Shown here piece after piece: positions 1 to 6,232 of a DNA stretch of 6,943 bases. A model generated the notes under the pieces. That model had not been told where the DNA came from and did not search any database. It was given only the letters and a program-made list of their open reading frames with translations. The stretch's first letter is position 1, and every line of letters begins with the position of its first letter. This DNA is from Clostridia bacterium (GTDB lineage: Bacteria; Bacillota; Clostridia; Christensenellales; Aristaeellaceae), in the NCBI GenBank assembly GCA_017469605.1, contig JAFUGB010000445.1:1-6943 (forward strand). Direction: 5' to 3'. The translations under genes were made by a program, and so were the position numbers.

Positions 1-8
1 AAGGACTG

Positions 9-14
9 CCTCCT
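9..14 (-). promoter_or_regulatory. Ribosome binding site of a gene beyond the left edge
   Basis: On the minus strand, AGGAGG lies about 20 bases after the ddl stop codon, followed by eight more bases to the window edge. This is a full-strength Shine-Dalgarno sequence and no hairpin terminator separates it from ddl. The simplest reading is that another gene of the same operon begins just outside the window. Nothing in the window shows what that gene is. Confidence 0.6.
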
Positions 15-33
15 GAAAAATGAAATTGCGCGT

Positions 34-1230
34 TTATAATTTTCCGCCTTTTTTGCCGCCCAGCACAACACCGCTCAGGATATCGCTGGTAAAAGCGTAG
101 TTGTTTTCGTTCTTTTCAGCAAAGGCCCGATTGGCATATTCCACCAGTTTATCGATCAGCTGCGCATAGGGAAGACCGGTTTCCTGCCACAAATAGAATG
201 CCATGGAGCCGGGAATGGTGTTGATTTCGGTGATATAGAGCGCATCCTCTTTGGTCAGCATATAATCGATGCGGACTACGCCTTTGCAGTCCAAGGCGCG
301 AAAGATCTGCTTGCTTAGATCCTGAATTCGCTTTGTCATTTCTTCCCCCACGGGCGCAGGCATGATGCGCTTTAAGGAAGCCATCCCTTTGTTACCGCTG
401 CCTGCCAGGTATTTATCGGCAAAATCCAGAAGATCGCCGCCGGAGGTGGTGGGCATTTCGGTAACGGAGGCGCATACCTCGTTGTCAAAACCAAGGACAG
501 AGCAATTGACTTCGATGGGATGATCCAAGCCTTGCTCAATCAGCACCCGACGGTCATAGGTAAAGGCCAGATCCAGGGCATCCTGCAATTCCTCCCGATT
601 ATCCGCCCGGCTGACACCGATGGAGCTGCCCAGGCAGCTGGGCTTGCAGAAAACGGGATAGGGGAGCTTTTCCTCGATCCGGGCGATTACCGTTTCTGGA
701 TTTGCCCGCCATTTACTGCGCAGGGCAAACAAATCAGGCAGCACGGGAAAATCCATGCCCCGGAATACCTGCTTCATCATAATTTTGTCCATGCCGATGG
801 CGCTGCCTGCAACGCCGGTGGAAGAATAGGGAATATTGGCCAGCTCCAACAGCCCCTGCAGCGTGCCGTCTTCACCGTGCAATCCGTGCATCACGGGAAT
901 CACGCAGTCCAGCTTGGCTATTGTGATCGGCAGTACGCCCTTGGCAAACAGCCCCTTTTCCTGTTCATAGCTGATCAGCGCGCCGCTGCCTGCCGTCATA
1001 TCCAGCGTGACGCGGGTAATGCCCTTGGCGTATGGATCAAATGGGGTATAGGTGTGGATATCCAGCAGGCTTTCGCCGGTATACCAGCGCCCATCCTTGT
1101 CGATATAGATGGGCCATACATCGTATTTGTTTCGGTCCGCGGCACGGGCCAGCTGTACGCCGCTGATAATGGAAACCTCGTGTTCACAGCTGCGGCTGCC
1201 GAAAATTACACCCAATTGGATTTTGGTCAT
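34..1230 (-). CDS. ddl: D-alanine--D-alanine ligase
   Basis: This cytoplasmic ATP-grasp enzyme joins two D-alanines to make the dipeptide that MurF adds to the peptidoglycan precursor. The 398-residue product carries the family motifs in order: FGSRSCEHEVS (residues 10-20, with Glu18 at the substrate-binding Glu), HGLHGEDGTLQG (115-126), GMDK (146-149), KPSCLGSSIGVS (196-207), RIDYML (320-325) and TEINTIPG (334-341), the last two supplying metal ligands. Lys273-Tyr274 match the Lys-Tyr pair of E. coli DdlB (Lys215-Tyr216). Enzymes that make D-Ala-D-lactate usually have Phe or another residue in place of that Tyr, so normal D-Ala-D-Ala specificity is inferred. The ATG start has AGGAGG ten bases upstream. 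The gene follows murF by 17 bases, which fits co-transcription. Its length is typical of the longer Ddl forms. No truncation or frameshift is seen. Confidence 0.96.
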   Translation of the reverse strand: MTKIQLGVIFGSRSCEHEVSIISGVQLARAADRNKYDVWPIYIDKDGRWYTGESLLDIHTYTPFDPYAKGITRVTLDMTAGSGALISYEQEKGLFAKGVLPITIAKLDCVIPVMHGLHGEDGTLQGLLELANIPYSSTGVAGSAIGMDKIMMKQVFRGMDFPVLPDLFALRSKWRANPETVIARIEEKLPYPVFCKPSCLGSSIGVSRADNREELQDALDLAFTYDRRVLIEQGLDHPIEVNCSVLGFDNEVCASVTEMPTTSGGDLLDFADKYLAGSGNKGMASLKRIMPAPVGEEMTKRIQDLSKQIFRALDCKGVVRIDYMLTKEDALYITEINTIPGSMAFYLWQETGLPYAQLIDKLVEYANRAFAEKNENNYAFTSDILSGVVLGGKKGGKL

Positions 1231-1248
1231 GCTGAAATTTCCTCCTGA

Positions 1249-2835
1249 TCAGGTTTCGGAATAATGGTCGGGCAGATCGTTTTCATACAGGATAAAATCG
1301 CCTGAGCGCATAAAGCCTTTGAGCCACGCGGTGGCATCATTCAGGCTGGGAAAAACATGTATATCGGATGGCGGATATCCGGCTGCGAGCAGTCCTTCCT
1401 GGATAGGCTGAATGTGTTTTTTGCCGATGAGTACGCATATATCGGCGGCGGCAGCCATTTCGCGTCCGAGCTCCCGGTTGAATTCGGCTTCCTTATCTCC
1501 GAGCTCCACCATGCCGGGCGTTACAATAATGCGTCGGCCGGGGAAGCGGCTCAGCACTTCCAGCGCGGCCTTGGCGCCTGTGGGATTGCTGTTGAATGCG
1601 TCGTCAATGACCGTTACGCCGCCTGTGCTTTTTAACAGCTGCAGGCGGTGTTCCACCGGCAGAAGCTGGCTGATGCCCCGCTGAATCTGCGCATGGCTCA
1701 AGCCCAGATGTACGGCGACAGCGCTGGCCAACAGGATATTGGTGATGTTATGCGCGCCCAACATACGGGTCTGGCAGGACAGCTTTTGGCCATCCGCAAA
1801 GCACAGGGTAAAGCTGCTTCCTTGGGCGGTCACTTCAATGTTCTCTGCCCACACATCGCCGCCATTGCGGTTGACAATGGCCTTGGGGGTGCGCAGCGTT
1901 TTTTCGTATAAATCGGCGCAGATACCGTGGTCATCGTTGAACACGGCGAAGCCGTCGGCGGGGATGGCGCGGATCAGATCGTATTTGGTGGCGATGATAT
2001 TATCCAGCGTTTTAAAGGTTTCCAGGTGCTGCGGGCCCACCGAGGTCAATACGCCGACGGCAGGATGAATAAAATCGGTCAGCTCCTTGATATCCTTCCG
2101 ATGGCGTGCGCCCATCTCGGCCAGAAAGATTTGATGAGCGGGCTCCAATCGCTCCCGGATCACCCGGGTCAGCCCCATGGGGGTATTAAAACTGGCGGGC
2201 GTGGATAGAACATTGTATTTTTGAGAAAGAATTGTGTACAAAATATTCTTGACGCTGGTTTTTCCGTAGCTGCCCGTGATACCGATACGGATCAACCCGG
2301 GCTGGGCGTCCATGCGGCGCTGGGCGTCGCGCATATACATGCGCTGAATGGCTTTTTCAATGGGCAGGGCGATAAGCGCGGCCAGCATCACCATTAGCGG
2401 CAGCAGAAGAACGTTCCCGGGCGTGATCCAGCAAAACACCAGCACGACGATTGCCAGTATGCCATAAAGGCGTTTTACACGCGCGGTAACCACGAATGGC
2501 TTTTTTTCTTTTCCCTTTGCCAACGCGGCAGAGAACGCTACGCCCAGCGCCAGCATTGCGCCCGATACGATGCCCATGATACAGATCAGCTTCCATAGGC
2601 GCTGGGGCTCCGCGGCGGAATACAGCGTTTTTCCGGCCCCGGACAAAAGGAAAAACAGGATTCCCAGCACGGCAGGCGGGAGAATGGCCGATTTCCATTG
2701 GCGCGTAATGGTTTTAAAATAACCGTAAAACTGATAGCTTTCCAACTGAAAGTAGTGCAGGAGCTTTCTGGCGCAAAGCAGTGCCGCTGCGGCCGCGGCC
2801 AGATTGGGCAAATGCGATATCAGATAAATAAGCAA
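1249..2835 (-). CDS. murF: Membrane-anchored Mur ligase, MurF type
   Basis: This is probably UDP-MurNAc-tripeptide:D-Ala-D-Ala ligase, which uses ATP to complete the pentapeptide. The 528 residues fall into two parts. Residues 1-165 are mostly hydrophobic, with likely membrane helices near 3-22, 50-68, 81-106, 123-138 and 142-159. From about 180 comes a Mur ligase ATP domain: P-loop GITGSYGKTS (185-194), EMGARH (240-245), HLE (270-272), Lys284 at the carbamylated-lysine position and GAHNITN (360-366). A C-terminal ligase domain follows with DDAFNSNP (411-418) and PGMVELGD (440-447). The neighbouring ddl supports MurF over other Mur ligases. The usual soluble N-terminal substrate-binding domain is absent, which is odd. 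The start is TTG, with GAGGT seven bases upstream that overlaps the stop codon of the preceding hydrolase, suggesting coupled translation. An alternative is a MurF-like ligase with a different substrate. Confidence 0.88.
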   Translation of the reverse strand: MLIYLISHLPNLAAAAAALLCARKLLHYFQLESYQFYGYFKTITRQWKSAILPPAVLGILFFLLSGAGKTLYSAAEPQRLWKLICIMGIVSGAMLALGVAFSAALAKGKEKKPFVVTARVKRLYGILAIVVLVFCWITPGNVLLLPLMVMLAALIALPIEKAIQRMYMRDAQRRMDAQPGLIRIGITGSYGKTSVKNILYTILSQKYNVLSTPASFNTPMGLTRVIRERLEPAHQIFLAEMGARHRKDIKELTDFIHPAVGVLTSVGPQHLETFKTLDNIIATKYDLIRAIPADGFAVFNDDHGICADLYEKTLRTPKAIVNRNGGDVWAENIEVTAQGSSFTLCFADGQKLSCQTRMLGAHNITNILLASAVAVHLGLSHAQIQRGISQLLPVEHRLQLLKSTGGVTVIDDAFNSNPTGAKAALEVLSRFPGRRIIVTPGMVELGDKEAEFNRELGREMAAAADICVLIGKKHIQPIQEGLLAAGYPPSDIHVFPSLNDATAWLKGFMRSGDFILYENDLPDHYSET

Positions 2836-2842
2836 AGGCCGT

Positions 2843-2847
2843 ACCTC
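2843..2847 (-). promoter_or_regulatory. Ribosome binding site that decides the murF TTG start
   Basis: GAGGT on the minus strand lies seven bases before a TTG codon and overlaps the TGA stop of the hydrolase gene. No ATG or GTG in the murF frame lies near it, so the TTG at 2835 is the best start. The overlap suggests that ribosomes finishing the hydrolase re-initiate on murF. Confidence 0.65.
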
Positions 2848-3619
2848 ATTTCAAAAATGCCCGCACCACGGCGACAAACCGGGGCCATTGGCGTAAATAA
2901 GCAAAGTGATCATCGTTTTCAAAAACCACCAGCCCGGCATCGGGAATCTCTTTTTCCATTTTCTGCCCCATCCAGAGCGGGGTTTCGGAATCCTCTTCGC
3001 CCCAAATCAGCAGCGTGGGGGCGTTGACCTGGGGAAGCAGGGGGGAAAGGTCCTCGCTGACAACCTTGACAAACGTTTTTTTCATTTCGTCACTCAAGGC
3101 GTTATAATCGGCGGAGCCATATTTCTGCCGCAGGGAATTCAGTCCTTTTTCAGCCAATCCCTCCAACGGCTTTACCTTGCTGATGCCCTGGCAGATTTTT
3201 TTCAGCTTCTGGTAATGCTCGCTGCGTTTTCTGGCTTCTTCGCTTTGCGGCTTACGGATCCCTGCGCCGCCGGTAAGGACCACGCGTTTTACCAGCCCGG
3301 ACTCATTGGCCGCCAGCCACAGCGCCACCCTGCCGCCGAAGGAATGGGCGATGACGTCGCAGGGCGCTATGCCCAATTGCAGGATCAGCTGCTTTACGCA
3401 TCCGGCAAAATCGCCAACTCCCCAAGGCACGGGCGGCGTGGTTGATTGTCCATGGGCCGGGAAATCGATTGCCGTAATATGATAGTCATCCTTCAGGGCG
3501 TTGGCAATGGGCTCAAAATGCTGAATGGAACAGCCCCAGCCATGGAGCAGCAGGATTTCCCTGTTTCCCTGGCCATACTGCTCATAATGAATCGAAACAC
3601 CGCAAAGCTCGGTCTGCAC
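2846..3619 (-). CDS. Alpha/beta-fold hydrolase
   Basis: This is a 257-residue serine hydrolase of the alpha/beta fold; its substrate is unknown. Visible features are the oxyanion-hole LLLHGWG (residues 23-29), DFPAHGQS (52-59), the nucleophile elbow HSFGG with Ser93, the acid in WGEEDSETP (Asp210) and the catalytic His238 in DDHFAYL. The full triad is present, so it should be active. There is no signal peptide, so it is probably cytoplasmic. A charged, Lys-rich stretch (about 122-186) forms the cap region. I chose the GTG at 3619 because AAAGGAG lies 11 bases upstream and the conserved fold starts directly after it. The open frame extends back to 3733, but that would overlap the acetyltransferase gene and add a non-homologous-looking leader. 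It sits ten bases before murF, so a cell-wall-related role is possible but only inferred from position. Confidence 0.88.
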   Translation of the reverse strand: MQTELCGVSIHYEQYGQGNREILLLHGWGCSIQHFEPIANALKDDYHITAIDFPAHGQSTTPPVPWGVGDFAGCVKQLILQLGIAPCDVIAHSFGGRVALWLAANESGLVKRVVLTGGAGIRKPQSEEARKRSEHYQKLKKICQGISKVKPLEGLAEKGLNSLRQKYGSADYNALSDEMKKTFVKVVSEDLSPLLPQVNAPTLLIWGEEDSETPLWMGQKMEKEIPDAGLVVFENDDHFAYLRQWPRFVAVVRAFLK

Positions 3620-3630
3620 AGCGCGCAGCG

Positions 3631-3637
3631 CTCCTTT
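3631..3637 (-). promoter_or_regulatory. Ribosome binding site supporting the hydrolase GTG start
   Basis: AAAGGAG on the minus strand lies 11 bases before the GTG at 3619, slightly longer than ideal. A CTG three bases downstream of it is in frame but too close. This site, and the stop of the preceding gene at 3676, argue against the longer open frame that begins at 3733. Confidence 0.5.
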
Positions 3638-3675
3638 CTCTGCTATTGATATAGCGTATCCGCTGAAGTGGAAAA

Positions 3676-4146
3676 CTATGCTTCCTCCTGCAAGGGAAGA
3701 ATGTATCGGCATTTGTATTCCGCCCCGGCGCAAACCGTCCGGTAAGCGGCCGGCACGGCGGCGATGGATTCCAGCGTGCAGCCGATCTGCTCACAGGTTT
3801 TCCGGGAAGGCGTGTTTTCCGGGTTGGCCGTAATGCAAACGCTTTTGAGCTGCAATTCCCGCATGAAAGGGATGATAAGCCTGCACGCCTTCGCGGCATA
3901 TCCGTGCCCGCGGTACGCGGCGTCAATGCGGTAGCCGATGTGGCCAAGATAATACAGCGCGGGGCTTTCGCCCAGCCGAAGGCTCACATAGCCGATGCGG
4001 CGGCGGGGGCGGTTCAGGAATATGTCAAATGTATAACCGTCGCTGATGCCCAAATCGGGATCGCGCACATCCTCCGGACTCAACACCAGGCAGATTTCCT
4101 GATCGCGGAACATGGGCCGAAGCGATGATAGAAAATTCAGCAGCAC
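3676..4146 (-). CDS. GNAT-family N-acetyltransferase
   Basis: This 156-residue protein is of the type that moves an acetyl group from acetyl-CoA to an amine; the target is unknown. The acetyl-CoA binding segment is IGYRIDAAYRGHGYAAKA (residues 70-87), with RGHGYA as the pyrophosphate loop. It is followed by NPENTPSRKTCEQIGC (108-123), the conserved Asn and Ser-Arg helix seen in RimJ/RimL-like members. IGYVSLRLG (51-59) fits the central strands. The frame opens at an ATG at 4185, but that codon lies upstream of the transcription start predicted from the promoter at 4186-4214. A GTG at 4146 has AAGGAGAAGG just upstream, so I take the GTG. It is the first gene of the leftward operon, 56 bases ahead of the hydrolase. 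The protein could modify a ribosomal protein, a small molecule or a wall precursor; the sequence does not decide. Confidence 0.85.
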   Translation of the reverse strand: MLLNFLSSLRPMFRDQEICLVLSPEDVRDPDLGISDGYTFDIFLNRPRRRIGYVSLRLGESPALYYLGHIGYRIDAAYRGHGYAAKACRLIIPFMRELQLKSVCITANPENTPSRKTCEQIGCTLESIAAVPAAYRTVCAGAEYKCRYILPLQEEA

Positions 4147-4150
4147 AGGG

Positions 4151-4160
4151 CCTTCTCCTT
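4151..4160 (-). promoter_or_regulatory. Ribosome binding site supporting the acetyltransferase GTG start
   Basis: AAGGAGAAGG on the minus strand ends four bases before the GTG at 4146, with its GGAG core eight bases away. The alternative ATG at 4185 has no such site and lies at the promoter -10. Confidence 0.65.
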
Positions 4161-4185
4161 GTACGTGTTTGTTTGCACAAAGCAT

Positions 4186-4214
4186 ATTTTACCATATAAA
4201 CGGGGGGAGCGCAA
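4186..4214 (-). promoter_or_regulatory. Promoter of the leftward acetyltransferase-hydrolase-murF-ddl operon
   Basis: On the minus strand, TTGCGC (4209-4214) and TAAAAT (4186-4191) are separated by 17 bases, a good match to the housekeeping sigma-factor pattern. Transcription would begin near 4179, leaving a short leader before the GTG at 4146. A C-run of six bases lies in the spacer. No comparable promoter was seen between the genes of the operon. Confidence 0.6.
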
Positions 4215-4273
4215 TAAAAGCGTGGCAGTGAATATTTTAGTTTTTTTCAATATTTGGGCGGAACCCCCCTTTT
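4198..4273. repeat. Spaced inverted repeat between the divergent promoters
   Basis: AAACGGGGGG at 4198-4207 and CCCCCCTTTT at 4264-4273 are inverted copies with one mismatch, with centres about 66 bases apart. The left arm lies in the spacer of the leftward promoter. The right arm overlaps the -35 box of the ackA promoter. The symmetry may reflect a shared operator, or may be a chance pairing of two homopolymer runs. Confidence 0.35.
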
Positions 4274-4298
4274 CAGAACAACAAAAATACTATATAAT
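4270..4298 (+). promoter_or_regulatory. Promoter of ackA-rnhA
   Basis: TTTTCA (4270-4275) and a perfect TATAAT (4293-4298) are 17 bases apart. Transcription would start near 4305, giving a leader of about 40 bases before the ackA ATG. An A/T-rich tract with AATATT twice lies just upstream (4231-4255) and could act as an UP-like element. No convincing catabolite-response (cre) site was found by eye. Confidence 0.7.
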
Positions 4299-4343
4299 GG
4301 TATAGATCAAACACAAAAATACAAGAAGCGGAGGAAACCATTC

Positions 4344-5567
4344 ATGAAAATTCTGATCGTCAACGCCGGCTCCTCTTCCCTCAAATACCAGCTGGTGGAT
4401 ATGCAGGATGAATCCGTCCTGGCCAAGGGCTTGGTGGAGCGCATCGGTATCGAGGGCAGCAAGCTGACCCAGAAGTACCCTGGCCGCGAGGATAAATATG
4501 TTATTGAAGAATACATGCCCACCCATGTGGAGGCCTGCAGCAATATGCTTAAAGCGCTGACCGATCAGGAGTTCGGCGTGGTGGAGCATATGGATGAAAT
4601 AGGCGCTGTGGGCCACTGTGTGCTGCATGGCGGCGAAAAGTTCACAGAATCCGTTGTCATTGACGAGGCTGTAATGGATGCTATCCGGGAAAATATTCCC
4701 CTGGGCCCCCTGCATAACCCGGCTAACCTGATGGGCATTGAAGCCTGCCAGAAGGTGATGCCCGGCACGCCCATGGTGGCCGTGTTTGACACCGCTTTCC
4801 ACCAGACCATGCCGCCCAAAGCATACCTGTATGGCGTACCCTATAAATATTATGAAAACCTGCATGTGCGCCGCTATGGCTTCCACGGCACCAGCCATCG
4901 CTATGTGAGCAAGCGTGCCGCTGAGTTCCTGGGCAAAAAGGCCGAAGATTTGCGCATCATTACCTGCCACTTGGGCAACGGTTCCTCCATGTGCGCTGTG
5001 GATCATGGCAAATGCGTGGACACCAGCATGGGCATCACCCCGTTGGAGGGCGTGGTCATGGGTACCCGCAGCGGCAGCATGGATCCCGCCGTGCTTCAGT
5101 TCATTATGAACAACGCGAAGGACGCAAACGGCAATCCCGAAATTAAGGATATCGATGATATGCTGAACGTGCTCAATAAAAAGAGCGGCCTGCTGGGAAT
5201 CAGCGGCATCAGCAGCGATATGCGCGATATCGACGGTGCGGCTGACAGCGGCAATGAGCGCGCCAAGATCGCCCGCGATATGCTGATCTACGGCATCCGT
5301 AAATATATCGGCTCTTACGCGGCGGCCATGGGCGGCGTGGATGCCATTGTATTCACCGCCGGCATTGGCGAAAACGGCATTGAGCTGCGCGAAGCCGTTA
5401 TGCAGGGCTTTGAGTATATGGGCGCCAAGCTGGATCCTGAAAAGAACAAGGTCAAAGGTGAAGAGCGCGACGTGTCCGCTGCCGACAGCAAAGTAAAGGT
5501 GCTGGTCATTCCCACCAATGAGGAAATCGTTATCGCTCGCGACACGCTGGAGCTGGTGACCAAGTAA
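4344..5567 (+). CDS. ackA: Acetate kinase
   Basis: This cytoplasmic enzyme converts acetyl phosphate and ADP to acetate and ATP, a main energy step in fermenting anaerobes, and also works in reverse. The 407 residues match the family in length and motifs: VNAGSSSLKYQL (6-17, Asn7), VFDTAFHQTMP (147-157, Asp149), RRYGFHGTSHRY (176-187, His181), CHLGNGSS (208-215), MGTRSG (239-244, Arg242), FTAGIGENG (337-345) and IPTNEE (389-394). The one striking departure is GHCVLHGGEKF at 90-100. Residue 92 is Cys, where the well-studied Methanosarcina thermophila enzyme has the essential Arg91. The ATG at 4344 is chosen over an upstream in-frame start (4254) because GGAGG lies nine bases before it, the family N-terminus begins there, and the upstream start precedes the promoter. 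Strongly biased codons suggest high expression. rnhA follows by eight bases. Confidence 0.96.
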   Translation: MKILIVNAGSSSLKYQLVDMQDESVLAKGLVERIGIEGSKLTQKYPGREDKYVIEEYMPTHVEACSNMLKALTDQEFGVVEHMDEIGAVGHCVLHGGEKFTESVVIDEAVMDAIRENIPLGPLHNPANLMGIEACQKVMPGTPMVAVFDTAFHQTMPPKAYLYGVPYKYYENLHVRRYGFHGTSHRYVSKRAAEFLGKKAEDLRIITCHLGNGSSMCAVDHGKCVDTSMGITPLEGVVMGTRSGSMDPAVLQFIMNNAKDANGNPEIKDIDDMLNVLNKKSGLLGISGISSDMRDIDGAADSGNERAKIARDMLIYGIRKYIGSYAAAMGGVDAIVFTAGIGENGIELREAVMQGFEYMGAKLDPEKNKVKGEERDVSAADSKVKVLVIPTNEEIVIARDTLELVTK

Positions 5568-5575
5568 GGGGAAAC

Positions 5576-6064
5576 ATGACAGAAACCATCAAGCCGTTGA
5601 AAACGGTTGAGGTGTATACCGACGGCGCCTGCTCCGGCAATCCGGGGCCGGGCGGCTGGGCCGCTATCCTGAAATTCGGCAAGCACGAGAAGGAGCTCAG
5701 CGGCAGCATGCCTCATACTACCAACAACCGGATGGAAGTTTTTGCCGTAATCAGCGCGTTGGGAGCGCTCAAGGAACGCTGCCATGTGCGCGTACACAGC
5801 GATTCCACCTATGTTGTCAATGCGTTCCTGCAGGGCTGGCTGGCCAACTGGCAGCGGAAAGGCTGGAAAACCGCCGATGGAAAACCGGTGGAAAACCAGG
5901 ATCTTTGGCGATTGATGACCATTGTGGTAAAAAAACACGAGGTGGAATTTATTAAGGTTCCCGGCCACGCGGACTGCGAGGAGAATAACCGCTGTGATGC
6001 GCTGGCAAGAGCTGAAATACAGAAATTGAGAAAAGCTAATCCGGATTTGGAACAGAATGAATAA
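5576..6064 (+). CDS. rnhA: Ribonuclease HI
   Basis: This enzyme cuts the RNA strand of RNA:DNA hybrids, clearing Okazaki primers and R-loops in the cytoplasm. The 162-residue protein has the type 1 fold and the complete acidic active site: Asp16 in YTDGACSGNPGPGGW, Glu54 in NNRMEV, Asp76 in HSDSTYVVNA and Asp141 in RCDALARAE. His131 in PGHAD is the mobile catalytic His. The basic protrusion found in E. coli RNase HI is recognisable as WLANWQRKGWKTADGKPV (88-105). No extra N-terminal hybrid-binding domain is present. The ATG has AGGGGA five bases upstream and only eight bases separate it from the ackA stop, so it is probably read from the ackA promoter. A hairpin terminator follows the stop codon directly. 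Confidence 0.96.
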   Translation: MTETIKPLKTVEVYTDGACSGNPGPGGWAAILKFGKHEKELSGSMPHTTNNRMEVFAVISALGALKERCHVRVHSDSTYVVNAFLQGWLANWQRKGWKTADGKPVENQDLWRLMTIVVKKHEVEFIKVPGHADCEENNRCDALARAEIQKLRKANPDLEQNE

Positions 6065-6070
6065 TCAATG

Positions 6071-6102
6071 GGGGCAGGCAAGGTGGCCTGCTCCTTTCAT
6101 TT
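6071..6102 (+). terminator. Rho-independent terminator after rnhA
   Basis: GGGGCAGGC (6071-6079) pairs with GCCTGCTCC (6086-6094), giving nine pairs including one G-T, around a six-base loop. A T-rich tail (TTTCATTT) follows. It begins six bases after the rnhA stop and closes the ackA-rnhA unit. Confidence 0.85.
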
Positions 6103-6154
6103 ATGCGCTTTCGGCGGAGCAAAAAACATTTGCATATTGGCTGCGTAAAATGAA

Positions 6155-6183
6155 ATGTAATTGTCATGTAAGCGGCCATGTAA
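6155..6183 (+). repeat. Three ATGTAA repeats at about helical-turn spacing
   Basis: ATGTAA occurs at 6155-6160, 6166-6171 and 6178-6183, with periods of 11 and 12 bases. The second and third copies extend to CATGTAAGCG and CATGTAACCG. Read on the other strand the units are TTACAT. Tandem direct repeats of about 11 bases are typical of sites for OmpR/PhoB-family response regulators, but no regulator is identified here. Confidence 0.4.
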
Positions 6184-6191
6184 CCGTTTGA

Positions 6192-6200
6192 TGGTAAAAT
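6192..6200 (+). promoter_or_regulatory. Possible extended -10 promoter element
   Basis: TGGTAAAAT combines the extended -10 TGn with TAAAAT. No -35 box is seen at the right distance; the ATGTAA repeats occupy that region instead. It would start transcription near 6207, ahead of the ribosome binding site at 6221-6227. The evidence is weak. Confidence 0.25.
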
Positions 6201-6232
6201 GGCAATGATAAAACGGGAAAGAGGAGGAAGGC

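Noticed and set aside
520..1248. A 242-codon open frame on the plus strand opposite ddl.
   Set aside because: The minus-strand frame encodes every Ddl motif without interruption. The plus-strand product resembles no known family and has no ribosome binding site in a sensible place.
3679..3685. An AGGAGG-like sequence just before the acetyltransferase stop codon.
   Set aside because: No start codon follows at a useful distance. The bases simply encode the last residues, and the hydrolase has its own site at 3631-3637.
3620..3733. A longer N-terminus for the alpha/beta hydrolase starting at 3733.
   Set aside because: It would overlap the acetyltransferase gene by 58 bases and lacks a good ribosome binding site. 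The fold begins just after the GTG at 3619, which has one.
4208..4228. A possible CcpA catabolite-response (cre) site upstream of ackA, around AAGCGTGG.
   Set aside because: Several conserved positions of the cre consensus do not match, including the right half-site. Regulation by CcpA is plausible from other Firmicutes but is not supported here.
4290..5006. A 238-codon open frame on the minus strand opposite ackA.
   Set aside because: It is a shadow of ackA, whose family motifs are intact and whose promoter and ribosome binding site face the other way.
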